From Hyphomicrobium_A sp963759735 (GTDB taxonomy: Bacteria > Pseudomonadota > Alphaproteobacteria > Rhizobiales > Hyphomicrobiaceae): 64,000 nt of DNA. The notes beneath the pieces were generated by a model. The model saw only the letters and a program-made list of their open reading frames with translations, had not been told where the DNA came from and did no database searches. Location: NCBI GenBank assembly GCA_963759735.1, contig CAVXAF010000007.1, forward strand, positions 124,001 through 188,000, given 5' to 3'. Shown here one piece after another: positions 43,570 through 55,100 of this stretch (the stretch's first letter is position 1; each line of letters starts with the position of its first letter). The translations under genes were made by a program, and so were the position numbers.

Positions 43570-44838
43570 ATGCATCACTTCCATTACCAGGACGGCGTTC
43601 TGTGCGCCGAGGACGTCTCGCTCGCTCGCCTCGCCAGCGAGGTGGGCACGCCCTTCTATTGTTATTCGACGGCGACGCTCGAGCGGCACTACCGGGTCCT
43701 CACTGAAGCCTTCGCCGGGCAGGACGCGCTGATCTGCTTTGCCGTCAAGGCGAACTCCAATCAGGCCGTGCTGGCGACGCTGGGCAAACTCGGCGCCGGC
43801 ATGGATGTCGTGTCGGAGGGCGAGCTGCGCCGCGCCCTCAGCGCCGGCGTGCCGCCCTCACGCATCATCTTCGCCGGCGTCGGCAAGACGCTCGAGGAAA
43901 TCGCCTTCGCGCTGCACGAGGGCATCCTCGGCTTCAACGTCGAGAGCGAAGCGGAACTGCGCACCGTGAGCGAGGTCGCCTCGGAAATAGGGCGCACCGC
44001 CAGCATCGCGCTGCGCGTCAATCCCGACGTCGACGCCAAGACGCACGCCAAGATTTCCACGGGCAAAGCCGAGAACAAGTTCGGCATACCTTACGGGGAG
44101 GCGCGCAAGCTTTACGCACTCGCCGCCAAGCTGCCGGGCATCGCCGTCAGCGGCATCCACATGCACATCGGCAGCCAGATCACCGATCTGGTGCCGTTCC
44201 GTAATGCTTTCCGGCTGATGCGGTCGCTGGCCGAGGAGCTGATGGCCGACGGCCACAAGCTGCAGCACCTCGACATCGGCGGCGGACTGGGCGTGCCGTA
44301 CATGTCGGAGGGCGAGGTGGCCCCGCCGCCGTCGGCCTACGCCGCCGTCGTCAAGGAAGAGCTGGGCGGTCTCGGCCTCAAGATCGTCATGGAGCCGGGG
44401 CGCATGATCGCCGGCAATGCAGGCGTACTCGTCACCCGCGTCATCTGCGTCAAGCATGGTGTCGACAAGACGTTCACCGTCGTCGATGCCGCGATGAACG
44501 ATCTCATCCGCCCGACGCTGTATGAGGCGCAGCACGAGATCTGGCCGGTGCAGGAGGCGAAGGCGACGATGCCACCCATCGTGCAGGATATCGTCGGGCC
44601 GGTGTGCGAGACGGGCGACTATCTGGCGCTCGATCGCCCGTTGCCGCCGCTGTTGGCGGGCGATCTGGTGGCGGTGATGACGGCGGGCGCCTACGGGGCT
44701 GTAATGTCGTCGACTTATAACACGCGGGCCCTGGTACCCGAGGTTCTGGTGCGTGGGGCCGAATATGCCGTGGTACGCCCGCGCCTCGACATCGAGGCCC
44801 TCATTGCCCTCGACCGCCTGCCTGGCTGGCTGGAGTAG
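43570..44838 (+). CDS. lysA: Diaminopimelate decarboxylase
   Basis: A 422-residue fold-III PLP enzyme. The PLP lysine is in ICFAVKANSN, with HMHIGSQI, LDIGGGLGVPY, MEPGRMIAGNAG and the cofactor-closing CETGDYLALDR. It converts meso-diaminopimelate to lysine. It follows lptM by 28 bases. With dapD and dapE the window carries three steps of the succinylase lysine route. Confidence 0.96.
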   Translation: MHHFHYQDGVLCAEDVSLARLASEVGTPFYCYSTATLERHYRVLTEAFAGQDALICFAVKANSNQAVLATLGKLGAGMDVVSEGELRRALSAGVPPSRIIFAGVGKTLEEIAFALHEGILGFNVESEAELRTVSEVASEIGRTASIALRVNPDVDAKTHAKISTGKAENKFGIPYGEARKLYALAAKLPGIAVSGIHMHIGSQITDLVPFRNAFRLMRSLAEELMADGHKLQHLDIGGGLGVPYMSEGEVAPPPSAYAAVVKEELGGLGLKIVMEPGRMIAGNAGVLVTRVICVKHGVDKTFTVVDAAMNDLIRPTLYEAQHEIWPVQEAKATMPPIVQDIVGPVCETGDYLALDRPLPPLLAGDLVAVMTAGAYGAVMSSTYNTRALVPEVLVRGAEYAVVRPRLDIEALIALDRLPGWLE

Positions 44839-44930
44839 GCAGTTCGTCCGGGAAATTGATGACCAAATTTTAATCCTGTCGCGACCCCGCGCCGCTAGGC
44901 CGGCCGCAATGTTCCGGCTATCGTTTCAGG

Positions 44931-47553
44931 ATGTCGGAGCCGAAGGCCGCTTCCCCCATCGATGCCACGTTTGCGCGCAAGGTGCGCGCCAGCCAATGGG
45001 CACTCCTGTTCGAGCGCCTGTGGCCGCGCGTGTGGCTGCTGCTCGGCCTTGTCGGCGTGTTCCTGCTGGTATCGCTGGCTGGCCTGTGGCCGATGCTCTC
45101 CGACGCGGTCCACTACGTCGTGCTGGCATTGTTCGCCGCCGCCGGCATCGCCGGGCTGCTGCATGCCGTGCGCGTACCGTTTCCCACGCACGATGAGGCG
45201 GTGCGCCGGATCGAGCGCGTCTCAGGCGTGCCGCACCGGCCCGCCTCTTCCTACGAAGACTACGATCACCGCCAACGCCGAGGACCCGCGCACGGCCGCC
45301 ATCTGGCAGGCGCACCGGGCGCGCCTTGCTGCGGCACTGGCGAGGCTGCGCGTGGGGCCGCCGCATCCGCGCGCCGACCGGCAGGACCCGGTGGCACTCC
45401 GCGGCCTGCTGGTGCTTGGCGTCGTCGCGCTGCTCGCCCTCGTCGGCGACAGTGCATCCGATCGCCTGCGCTCGGCCTTCCGCTTCAATTCCGCCATCGC
45501 GCTCGCCGAAGCGCGCCTCGATGCGTGGGTGACGCCGCCGGCCTACACCGGCAAGCCGCCGCTGATGCTCGCCGACGGGGCGCGCGGTCCGGCCACGACG
45601 GACCAGCAGCCCAAGCTGGTCGAGGTGCCTGAGCGCAGCGTGCTCATCGTGCGCACCAGCGGCAAGGGGCTGGGCGCGCCTTCGCTTGACGTATTCGCCG
45701 AGGGCTCGTCCGAGCGCCAGCACATCGAGGCCAAGCAGCCGGAGGCCGGAAAGTCGACGGCACCGAGCGCCGACATCGCCGAGATCCGCTACGAGATGCG
45801 CAATTCGGCGGAAATCCGCGTGCTGTCGGGCGGCGTCGAGCTGGCACGCTGGGCGTTCTACGTGAAGCCCGACAAGCCGCCGGTCATCGCCATCAGCAAG
45901 GCGCCCGAGCGCACGCGTCGCGGCTCGATGAAGCTCACCTACACGGCTGAGGATGACTATGGCGTGGTTTCGGCCAACGCCGACGTGAAGCGTGATCGTA
46001 GCGCCGAAAAGCCCGTCGATCCCAAAAAGGCGTGGGCGCAGCCGCCGGCGCTGAAGGGTCCGCGTCCCCCGCACGAGCCGCCGCCCGAGATCACGCTGCG
46101 CCTGCCGCGCCCCTCGCAGAAGGAGGCGCAGACATACGTCGATTTCGGTCCGCATCCCTACGCCGGCCGCGAGGTCATCCTGCGGCTCGAGGCCAAGGAC
46201 GTCGCCGGCAACATCGGGCGCTCCAAGCCGATGAAGCTGGTGCTGCCGCAGCGCCAATTCGAAAAGCCGTTGGCCAGAGCGGTGGTCGAGCAGCGCGCCA
46301 AGCTGCTGGATGACCCGCGCTACGTTCCGCTCGTCAAGCGGGCGATGGAAGCACTGGTCATCGAGCCGGAGGGCTTCATCAATTCAACGTCCGTGTATCT
46401 CGGCATGCGCACGGCTATCCGCGGGCTCGACCGCGACACCTCGCGTCAGGGCCTGAAGTCGATCACCGACGGCATGTGGGAGCTGGCGCTACGCATCGAG
46501 GACGGCGATCTTTCCGACGCCGAGAAGGCGCTCAAGGATGCGCAGGACAAGCTCGCCGACGCTCTGGAGAAGGGCGCGCCCGATTCTGAAATCGACCAGA
46601 TGATGCAGGAGCTGCGCGAGGCGCTGTCGAAGTATGTCGAGCAGCTGACCAAGAACGCGCAGGACCAGGCGCCGCCCGAGGGGCTCGACCAGCAGAACCA
46701 GCAGTTGAGCCAGCAAGACCTCGACCAGATGATGAAGAACCTCGAGGACATGACCAAGGCCGGCTCGCGCGATCAGGCGCAGCAGATGCTGAGCCAGCTG
46801 CGCGATCTGCTGGAGAAGCTGCAGTCGGGCCAGATGTCCAAGCAGCAGGCCGAGCGCGGCCAGAAGATGCAGAAGAAGCTCGACGAGCTGGGCGGGCTGG
46901 TTGGTCAGCAGCAGCGGCTGATGGACGAGACCTACCGCGAGAACCGCAAGCAGCAACAGCCGGGCGGTTCGGTGCCGGGCGAGAACGGTCAGCAGCAGAG
47001 CCAGAGCCAGCAGGGCCAGGGCATGGCGGGCCAGCAGGGCGAGTCCGGTCAGCAGGGCCAACAAGGCAAGCAGGGCCAGCAAGGCAAGCAGGGCAAGGGC
47101 AGCCTCAGCGAGCAGCAGCAGGCGTTGAAGGACGAATTGGAAAAGCTGCGCCGCGAGCTGGATGAGCTGGGTGGCGGAAACGACGAACTCAACAAGGCGC
47201 GCGACGCCATGGAGAGTGCGCAGAAGTCGCTTGAGGAAGGCAATACCGAGACCGCGCTGGGCGATCAGTCGGAGGCGCTTGAGCAGATGCGTCAGGGCGC
47301 CAAGAAGATGTCCGAGGGCATGTCCAAGGAAGGCTCATCGCGCTACGGGCAGAACGGGGAGCAGCCGCGCGATCCGCTCGGTCGCCCGCAGCGCTTCCAG
47401 GGTCCCGACGCCGGCAACTCGGTGAAGGTGCCGGACGAGATCGACATGCAGCGGGCGCGGGAGATTTTGGAAGAGCTGCGCCGCCGCCTCGCCCAGCCGG
47501 CGCGGCCCATGCAGGAACTCGACTACTACGAGCGGCTGCTGCGCCGCTTCTGA
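44931..47553 (+). CDS. TIGR02302 (DUF4175) family membrane protein, one frameshift near 45261
   Basis: A protein of about 873 residues. Two N-terminal helices (about 35-80) read in one frame to ASSYED, then TITANAEDPRTAAIWQAHR continues in the next frame, so one base (T at 45261) is probably extra. A third helix (VALRGLLVLGVVALLALVG), a periplasmic beta-rich region and a long coiled-coil/Gln-rich region follow, ending in MQELDYYERLLRRF. This is the TIGR02302 layout, universal in Hyphomicrobiales and of unknown role. It lies after lysA on the same strand. Confidence 0.88.
47029..47100 (+). repeat. Gly-X-Y, Gln/Lys-rich repeat inside the TIGR02302 gene
   Basis: Eight consecutive triplets of the form G-x-x (GQQ, GES, GQQ, GQQ, GKQ, GQQ, GKQ, GKG) within a wider Gln-rich zone. 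It resembles a collagen pattern without proline. The bases form imperfect direct repeats (CAGGGC/CAAGGC), a slippage-prone stretch. Confidence 0.7.
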
Positions 47554-47653
47554 TCGGCAATTCCAACCGCGTTCTTGCCATGCCGGTTCGAAATGACCAG
47601 CCGACGTATCTTTCGCCGGCGCCCGGCTGTGCAGCTACCTGCCGGGGTTGAAC

Positions 47654-48601
47654 TCAGCGCCCCGGCGCGAGGCGCACGGCGATGCCGCTCACCACCTGAT
47701 GGCTGGCGATTTCCGCCGAGATATGGCCGCCCGGCGGCGGCGTGCCGTCCATCCAACGCTGCGCCTGCCGCCACAGATCGAGTGGTAGCCAGCTGCCTTC
47801 CTGCTCCGACAGCGGCGCGCCGTAGTGCGCGTAGGTGAATTTGTACTCGACGAAGAACGACAGCTTCGACAGCCGGATCTCGACGCCGAGGAGCGCCTGT
47901 CCCGCCGGCCCGGCATAGTTGTATTCGTAGGTGCGCGGCCGCGCGCTGCCGGCCAGCGCGAACTCGGTGTGGGGAAGCAGCACGCCGGCGCCGGCCCCGA
48001 CATAAGGGCTGACGCGGGCGCCGATGCCGGGCAGGCGCAACAGGCCGTTCAACAGCAGCATGTTGTGCCCATGCGAGAACTCGAGCTTGCTGACGATATC
48101 CTTGATGCGCGCCCGCGGCGGCAGCGGTTGCCCGTCGATGGTGCCGGAGAAGTTTGTTTCTTCCTCCAGCGGCGCTATGGCCTTGGAATGGATGAAGTCG
48201 ACGCCGACGCCGGTCTTGCCGCCGGCGAACCATTGGGCGACGCGCGCTCCGTAATAGATCGGGCTCTTGAATGGGTCGGTGTACCAGTTGACCGGATCGA
48301 TGGTGAAATCGGTGGCGCGCTGGGCGCCCGGGTTTTCGATGCGCGCGGCGCTCGGATAATTGTAGGGGGCGCCACTGAAGGCGCCGATGATCGTCTCGCG
48401 GCCGAAGGCGGTCGATGCGCCGTTGCCGTTGGTGCGTTCAGCGTGTGCCGGCTCGTTGTCGACGCGCGCCTGCTCGAAGATGCCAGCGGCGGTCTGCGCG
48501 GTGATGAGTACGGCGGCGGCCAGCGTCGCTAGGAGATCCAAGCGACGGCGGGTCGGCGCGCAGGCGTCGTCACCCCAGCCGATCGTGAGCAGTTCCGCCA
48601 T
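47654..48601 (-). CDS. LpxQ-like outer membrane beta-barrel (lipid A oxidase family)
   Basis: A protein of 315 residues from ATG 48601, which has GGGGGA upstream. A signal segment (LATLAAAVLITAQTAA) is followed by a barrel with alternating strands and YYGARVAQWF, VGVDFIHSKA, KLEFSHGHNMLLLN, VSPYVGAGAGVLLPH, TYEYNYAGPA and FFVEYKFTYA. These blocks resemble rhizobial LpxQ-like lipid A oxidases. The C-terminal residue is not the usual aromatic (ends LAPGR), so the barrel call rests on strand pattern. Enzymatic activity is unproven. Confidence 0.6.
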   Translation of the reverse strand: MAELLTIGWGDDACAPTRRRLDLLATLAAAVLITAQTAAGIFEQARVDNEPAHAERTNGNGASTAFGRETIIGAFSGAPYNYPSAARIENPGAQRATDFTIDPVNWYTDPFKSPIYYGARVAQWFAGGKTGVGVDFIHSKAIAPLEEETNFSGTIDGQPLPPRARIKDIVSKLEFSHGHNMLLLNGLLRLPGIGARVSPYVGAGAGVLLPHTEFALAGSARPRTYEYNYAGPAGQALLGVEIRLSKLSFFVEYKFTYAHYGAPLSEQEGSWLPLDLWRQAQRWMDGTPPPGGHISAEIASHQVVSGIAVRLAPGR

Positions 48602-48739
48602 CGGCAGCTTCCCCCGAGTTTCTCTTGTCGCCCCGCGCGCTTGGCCGGTTCGACCGGCAAGGTATGCGAGACGAATGCCGGCGCCAATCATCGCTTCGGC
48701 CACCCGGTGTGCCGCGTTGACGCGGAGTTCTGACGCACG

Positions 48740-49807
48740 TCAGGACGAGGTCCGCGGAGCCGCCAGCCGCTCAAGCATACGGTAAACCGCGATGATTTGC
48801 GGGGCTTCGCGCGTCAGATACTCGGCCCCGGTGTACCCCCACCAGTCCCAGCAGCCTTGGGGGTTCAGTGGCGTCGTCGCCGTCTGCGGGAAAAGCACGA
48901 TGAGGTTGTTGGTATCGGCCCAGCGGGCATAGCCGAAGTCGCGGGCGAAGGCGTCGCCGACGACGGTGCGGTTCTGGCCGCACCCATGATAGGCGATGTG
49001 GACCCGGCAGCCGGCGTTGTCACGGCAGGCGAGAGGCACATAGACGATGCCGTCATCGCTCAACCCGTGGTTGGACAGCCCCTCGGTAAAGGCCTCCTGG
49101 TCGAAGATGTGGAACTGGCCGGTGGTCGGCGCGGCAGGGCTTTTGAGCGGACCATAGATCTGGCCGAGCAGTGCGCCGGCCTGATCGTAATCGCAATCGA
49201 CGATGTACGGCTTGCCGGTGTGATCGCACTCGGGACCGCGCTCGTCGGTCACGAAGGCATGCCCGGCGGGGATATCGGATACGTACAGGATCTGCTCTGC
49301 GGGTACGCCAAGGTCTTCATAGAACCGGCGCGCTGCCGCGACGATCGGGCGGACAACGGTGTGATCGTTGGTGCCCGTGAACAGATAGATGCGGTCGGTC
49401 TTCACATCGGCGATGGGATCGATGCGGCTCTGATCGGCGAGGCGATCGGCGCGGCGGGCAAGCTGGGCCGAGTCCGGCACGCCGAACGCCTGGAGCGCAT
49501 TCTGCATGCAGCCGTTGATCGCCTTGGTAAGATTGAGCAAAGCCGTGCCCGGCCCCGGAATGACATCGGCATAGATGCTCTCAGAGCATCCATAAGGGCC
49601 ACCGGCGATGATTCCGGCGCCGACGACTTCCTTGGCGTGGGCCATCTCGAACTGGCCTGCCATGTAGGCGCCGGAAGAAATACCCGATACCGAGGTCTGG
49701 TCGCGCGCCGCCGCCAGCGCCGGAAGTTCGGCCGACGGCTGCTCGCTGCAGCCACCGAGCGCGGCGGCCAAGGCCAATAGAACAGCCGATATGAGACGTC
49801 TTGCCAT
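48740..49807 (-). CDS. Poly(3-hydroxybutyrate) depolymerase-like lipoprotein
   Basis: A 355-residue alpha/beta hydrolase lipoprotein. The lipobox is LGGC, so the protein is lipid-anchored. The nucleophile Ser lies in VSGISSGAYMAGQF (G-x-S-x-G), with the His in RVHIAYHGCGQN or nearby and several Cys pairs suggesting disulfides (GGPYGCSES, NGCMQNAL, CDYDQAG, CRDNAGC). It resembles extracellular PHB depolymerases/esterases. The acidic catalytic residue is not assigned. Confidence 0.78.
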   Translation of the reverse strand: MARRLISAVLLALAAALGGCSEQPSAELPALAAARDQTSVSGISSGAYMAGQFEMAHAKEVVGAGIIAGGPYGCSESIYADVIPGPGTALLNLTKAINGCMQNALQAFGVPDSAQLARRADRLADQSRIDPIADVKTDRIYLFTGTNDHTVVRPIVAAARRFYEDLGVPAEQILYVSDIPAGHAFVTDERGPECDHTGKPYIVDCDYDQAGALLGQIYGPLKSPAAPTTGQFHIFDQEAFTEGLSNHGLSDDGIVYVPLACRDNAGCRVHIAYHGCGQNRTVVGDAFARDFGYARWADTNNLIVLFPQTATTPLNPQGCWDWWGYTGAEYLTREAPQIIAVYRMLERLAAPRTSS

Positions 49808-49843
49808 GGTCCATTGCGCCGCTGCAGGAACTGTCGCGCCAGA

Positions 49844-52102
49844 CTAACGCTTCCGCTCATCGGCCGCCACGGTCGCGAGCTGGCTGCCTTTGAGCCGCAC
49901 GGTGACGCGATCAACGCGCCCCTTAGCATCGACCACGGAAAGCTTGACGAATCCGCTGCCGTCGGGCTGCCAGACGACCTGTCGGGCGCGAGGATCGGAG
50001 GCGATCGGGGCCCCGTTGATCATCCAGGTGAGCGGCAACACGCCCCCGCTGGCCTTGAGGAGCAGAGGGTCGTCGCCCTCCGTCTCGACTTCGGCGCGGT
50101 CGGGTGGGAAGGAGATCAGCACGCGCGGTTCCAGAAACGGACCTTGCGCCACCTCTACGCCACCCTCGCGAAAACGCTTTAGCGGTGGGGGCAACTCCGA
50201 GCCAGTGACGCGCAGGGCCCCGGCCGGCGCGCCGGCCATGGGCGTGCGGCGCTCACCCAGGCGCGCGAAGGCATCGAACAGGACCGGCGCCGCCGCGGTG
50301 CGCCCCGAAAGGCCCGGCGTCGAGGCGCCATCCGGACGCCCGACCCACACCGCGATCGTGTACTTGCCGTCGTAGCCGACGGCCCACGCGTCGCGATACC
50401 CATAAGAGGTTCCGGTCTTGTAGGCGAAGCGACCGGCACGGGCGTTGAGCGGGGGTGGAGCATCCTTCAAGATGTCGCTGACATACCAGGAGGCAAGCGG
50501 CGACAGCAGTCGCGGGTGGGCGGACTGTTTCCCGTGAAGCAGCGCTTTGGCCGCGTCGGCGACATCGGCGCGCCGATGCAGAAGCGGAACGACATCGCCG
50601 CCGCGGGCGAGGCCGGCATAAAGCGTGGCGACGTCATGCAGGGTAAGGCCGACACCGCCAAGCGCCATGGCCAGCGTCGGCAGGCTCTTATCGGGGAACG
50701 CGGCCTCGACGCCGACTTTCTTGAAGCGGCCGGCGAGCTTGCCGGGGCCTACGGCGGCGAGCACCTTCACCGCCGGAATATTGAGCGATTGCGCCAGCGC
50801 ATCGCGGATCGTCACCGTGCCGTGGAATTCCTCATCGAAGTTCTTCGGCGCATAGGAGCCAAAGCGCACGGCGCGATCCTCGATGAGCGTCTCGGGGTGC
50901 GCGAGCCCCGCTTCGAAGGCAAGGCCGTAAATGAAAGGCTTCAAAGTGGAGCCCGGCGAGCGCAAGGCCCCGACCATGTCGATGGCGCCGAAGCGTGCAT
51001 CGTCTAGGTAGCCGGCCGAGCCGACGTGGGCGATGACCTCGCCTGTCGTGTGGTCGACGGCGAGGATGGCGGCCGACAGCTTCTGGCCGAGCAGCTTGGT
51101 CTGTTCCTCAGCGAGGCGCTCGAGCGCGCTTTGCACGGAGCGATCGATGGTGAGGCGATGGATGGTCTCGGTGGGCTTTGCCGCCACCTCGGCCTCGGCC
51201 AGATGCGGCGCCAACTTGGGGAAGGCGCGGCGACCGACCGGCACCGGCTCCTCAGCCGCGCGCGCAGCCTCGGCCGCCGATATGACGCCTTCCTCGGTGG
51301 CGCGTTGCAGCACCCGGTTGCGGGCGAAGCGGGCGGCACTCGGATTGCGATCGGGACGCCGCCACTCGGGCGATTGCGGCAGCGCGACGAGCAGCGCCGC
51401 CTCACCGATCGATAAACGGCGCGGCTCCTTGCCGAAGTAGGCGAGCGAAGCGGCGCGCACGCCCTCGATGTTGCCACCGAAAGGGGCGAGCCGCAGGTAC
51501 AGCGACAGGATCTGCTGCTTGGAGAGATGGTGCTCGAGCCGTAGCGCGCCGACGATCTGGCGGGCCTTGGCGCGGCTCGAGCGCTCATAGCGGCCCTCGA
51601 TGAGGCGTGCCACCTGCATGGTCAGCGTCGAGCCGCCGGAGACGATGCGGCGATGGCTCGTCAGCTGCCAGGCGGCGCGGGCGAGCGAGCGCATGTCGAT
51701 GCCGCCGTGCTGGAAGTAGCGCTTGTCCTCGAAGGCCATGAGCATGGCGAGGTAGCGCTGGTCGACGTCGGCTGCTTCCACCGGCAGGCGCCAGCGGCCG
51801 TTGGGTGTCGTGAAAGCACGCAGCAGCCGGTCGCGGCGGTCGAGCACCGTCGTGGAGAGCTGGTCGGCCTGTCCGAGGGTCGGCGGTCCGATGCGGTCGA
51901 TGACGATGTAGGCGGTGGCGAAGCATACGGCGGCGGCGCCGGCAAAGGCGCCGGCGCCGAGCAAGGCTCGCCGCCGGTAGCGGCGCGCAGCAGGGGCGGC
52001 AGGCGGGGAGCTGTGTGTCTCCCCGCCGCCGGTTGCTCTCCGCCAGGAGACGGAGAGCAGTTTGTTGATCGCGGCGCGCATTCTCATTCCCGTCTCGATC
52101 AC
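49844..52102 (-). CDS. pbpC: Penicillin-binding protein 1C
   Basis: A 752-residue class A PBP. The membrane anchor is at about residues 47-70, the GT51 domain has AFEDKRYFQHGGID and GGSTLTMQVARL, and the transpeptidase has S385-T-L-K388 in SPGSTLKP, SLN and KTGTSYGYRD. The C-terminus carries the BiPBP_C domain (GGVLPLTWMINGAPI) characteristic of PbpC. The start overlaps the alpha-2-macroglobulin stop by four bases, matching the known yfhM-pbpC pairing. It would repair peptidoglycan beside the macroglobulin trap. Confidence 0.95.
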   Translation of the reverse strand: MIETGMRMRAAINKLLSVSWRRATGGGETHSSPPAAPAARRYRRRALLGAGAFAGAAAVCFATAYIVIDRIGPPTLGQADQLSTTVLDRRDRLLRAFTTPNGRWRLPVEAADVDQRYLAMLMAFEDKRYFQHGGIDMRSLARAAWQLTSHRRIVSGGSTLTMQVARLIEGRYERSSRAKARQIVGALRLEHHLSKQQILSLYLRLAPFGGNIEGVRAASLAYFGKEPRRLSIGEAALLVALPQSPEWRRPDRNPSAARFARNRVLQRATEEGVISAAEAARAAEEPVPVGRRAFPKLAPHLAEAEVAAKPTETIHRLTIDRSVQSALERLAEEQTKLLGQKLSAAILAVDHTTGEVIAHVGSAGYLDDARFGAIDMVGALRSPGSTLKPFIYGLAFEAGLAHPETLIEDRAVRFGSYAPKNFDEEFHGTVTIRDALAQSLNIPAVKVLAAVGPGKLAGRFKKVGVEAAFPDKSLPTLAMALGGVGLTLHDVATLYAGLARGGDVVPLLHRRADVADAAKALLHGKQSAHPRLLSPLASWYVSDILKDAPPPLNARAGRFAYKTGTSYGYRDAWAVGYDGKYTIAVWVGRPDGASTPGLSGRTAAAPVLFDAFARLGERRTPMAGAPAGALRVTGSELPPPLKRFREGGVEVAQGPFLEPRVLISFPPDRAEVETEGDDPLLLKASGGVLPLTWMINGAPIASDPRARQVVWQPDGSGFVKLSVVDAKGRVDRVTVRLKGSQLATVAADERKR

Positions 52103-55100
52103 TTGCCGGGCGTGACGGTGAGCTTGCCGGCCGCCGTGCGCGCGTAGCGCTCGGGCCGATACATGTCCTCGACCGTCGCGGCTGGGTGCATGAATGCACC
52201 GGGCGTCACCGCGCGCACGAGGTAGGCGACCGTCGCCGAGGCGGCGGGGCCCTTGGTCACTTCCTGGCCGTCTGGCGTGCTTTCCGTCGCTGGTGCCGCT
52301 GCCCCGCCGTTGGAGAAGTTGAAGGCGGCGACGAAGCGGTCGTCGCGGAACTCGGAGTGCTCCGGCTGCAGGGTTGTCTTCAGCCAGTCGAGAGCCTTGA
52401 CGTCGCCGCCGTCGACCAGACGCGGATTGTCGATCTCAAATCCGGCGGGCAGCCGGTCGACGAGCAGCACACGGCCGCCCGCTTCCTTCGCTTCGACCTT
52501 GAGGACCGCCACGAGGCGCTCATTCTGGCCGATCGCTGCGACGCCACCGCTGGCGCTCTTGAGGTCCACCGGCGTACCGTCCAGCGTGTAGTAGCTGCGC
52601 TCGATGGTGAAGCCCTTGGAGACGGCCGGTTCGGTCGTCCGCGAAGAGCCGATGACGCTGACCACGGCATCGACCGGCGCTGCACCGTCATTGGCGACGG
52701 TGAGCGTCGACGTCATGATCTCCTCGGCTGACATGGCGCGGTTGACCGCACCGACGACGGGGGCGCCGTTGACGATCAGCTTCAGGTCCTTGCCTTCATC
52801 TGCCATCGCGTTGGCGGCCAGCAGCAGCCACGCCTGCTCCTGCGTCGAGGTATAGCTGCGGCCGACGTAGGCCTTGGCGATGACGTTGACGAGCTTGGGT
52901 GCCTCAACTTTCGCGATGTGCGTCTCGGAAGCCAGCGTCAGCAGCGCAGCGCTGTCGCGCAGATCCGAGCCGTAGTCGGCACGATAGCCGCCGGCGCCAG
53001 TGGTCTCCGGCGCGCCGAGGGCGTCCAGCGCCGAGGCAAACGCCGTCTCGGCGCGGGGCTTGTCGCCCATCATGGCGAGTGCCGCACCGAGCTGCGCCTT
53101 GGCGAGCGGGGTCGAGAAGCGGTCGAGGCGCGTGTCGGCGTAGTAGCGCAGGTCGCCGATGGGCGCGCGGCCGTTGCGGGCGAGAACGTAGAGCGCATAG
53201 GCCCTGTCCTCGCCGCCCTTCTGGAAGTCCTCGGCGTAGGCGATGAAGTTCTGCAGCCTGTCGAGCGCCTGGGTGAAGCCCTGCGGGTTGACCACAAAGC
53301 CCTGCTCCTTGGCACGCGTCAGGAAGTCGGTGACATAGCCCGTCAGCCACAAGTCGGTGGTGGCCGGACCCCAGACGCCGAAGGCGCCGCCGCTGTCCTG
53401 CATTTCAAAGACGCGATCGACGGCGGCCTGCACGCGCGCCTTCAGCTCCTTGTCGGGGGCGATGCCGAGCTGCGAGGCCACTGCGTTGGCGTACACCAGC
53501 GGCAGCGCGCGGCTCACCGTTTGCTCGGCGCAACCGTAAGGGTAGCGGTCGAGGGTGGTGAGCAGCGCGGGAATGTCGAGGGTGGCGATGGGGCCGACGC
53601 TGACCGACACGCGCGTGCGATTGCCAATCATGTCACGCACCAGGTCGGGGCTGAGCGAGATGTCGCCGCCCGGTTTCAGTGAAGCGACTGTGGTTCGCTT
53701 GATGTCGGCGGCCGGCGGCTTGACGTCGAACGTCAGGTGACGCTTGACGTCGATGTCGCCCGGACCAGTGACGCGGATGTCGTAATCGACGAGGCCGACG
53801 GCGTCCGGCTTGATGGCCACCTGTTCGGCGCGGCGTTCGCCGGCCTTCAGGTCGAGGCTGGCAGTGTGCACGGACTTGCCGCCGCTGGTCAGGTCGATCT
53901 TGTAGGCCGCCTGCGGGCCTTCGACGTTGTGCACGGCGATGTCGAGGCGTGCCTCATCGCCGAGGGTGAGGAAGCGCGGGCCCGAGGCGGTGAGTGCCAC
54001 CGCATCGCGCACGATGACGTCGTCCTGGCCGTGGCCGAGCTTGCCGGCGCTCCAGGCCACCGCCATGACGCGCACGGTGCCGTTGAAGTCCGGCATGTCG
54101 AAGTCGATCTTCGCCATGCCCTCGGCATCGACTTTGACGATGCCGGAGAACAGCGCGACCGTCTCCTCGACCGGCGGGTTGCCCTGCAGGCCTATGTCGG
54201 CGCCGCCGTCGCCACCCGAGCGCAGCGTGCCGCGCTCGGCGCGCATGCCGTCGATCAGCCGGCCGTAGAAGTCGCGGATCTCCAGCCCCATGCGCCGCTG
54301 CGCATAGAACCAGCTCTCCGGCGCCGGGGTGGCAAAGCGCGTCAGGTTGAGGATACCGAGATCGACGGCGGCCAGCGTCACGTAGGCTTCCTCGCCGGCG
54401 GCAAGGCCACCGATCTTGACGGGGACGGTGAGGGTGGTGCCGGACTTGACCTTCTCCGGGGCTTCGATCTCCACGTTGAGCGTGATGCCGGCCTGGTCGA
54501 GGCCGAGCCACTGCACGCCGATGGCGCGACTGGGCATGCGCTTCAGCGATTCATCCAGCGGGCGATACAGCATGGCGGTGACGTAGGCGCCGGCGCCCCA
54601 GTTGTCGCCAACCTTCACCTCGGCTTCGCCGCCGCCGTTGGGCACTTCGATTTCCTGCATGGAGAGCAGGCCGCCCGACAGCACGGAGATGAGAGCCTTG
54701 CCGCCCTGCTTAGTGGCGATACGCAGCTTGGCGGTCTCGCCCGGCTTGTAGCTCGCGCGGTCGAGTGCGACGTCGAGGATTTCCGGACTCTCGGCGTTGC
54801 TGGCGGCCGTGTACCAGCCGGCGTTGAACATCACGCTGGCGGCAGGACCGTTCGGGTCGGCGGAAGCGATCTCAAGTTTGTAACGGCCCCAGTCGACGTT
54901 GGTGTCGATCTTGGCGAAGGCGCCCTCGGCGGTGGCTGCGAGCGTACCGTCGGCCACCTTGCGGGTGAGCGTCACGGCTTCATAGTTCCACTGACCGTCG
55001 CGGCGGTACCACTGCCAGTTGGTGTCGAGCCGGTTGAGTACCCAGGTGAGCCCTTCGGCGGGCGCGCGCTTGCCCTCGCTGTCGAGCAGGACGACCTCGA

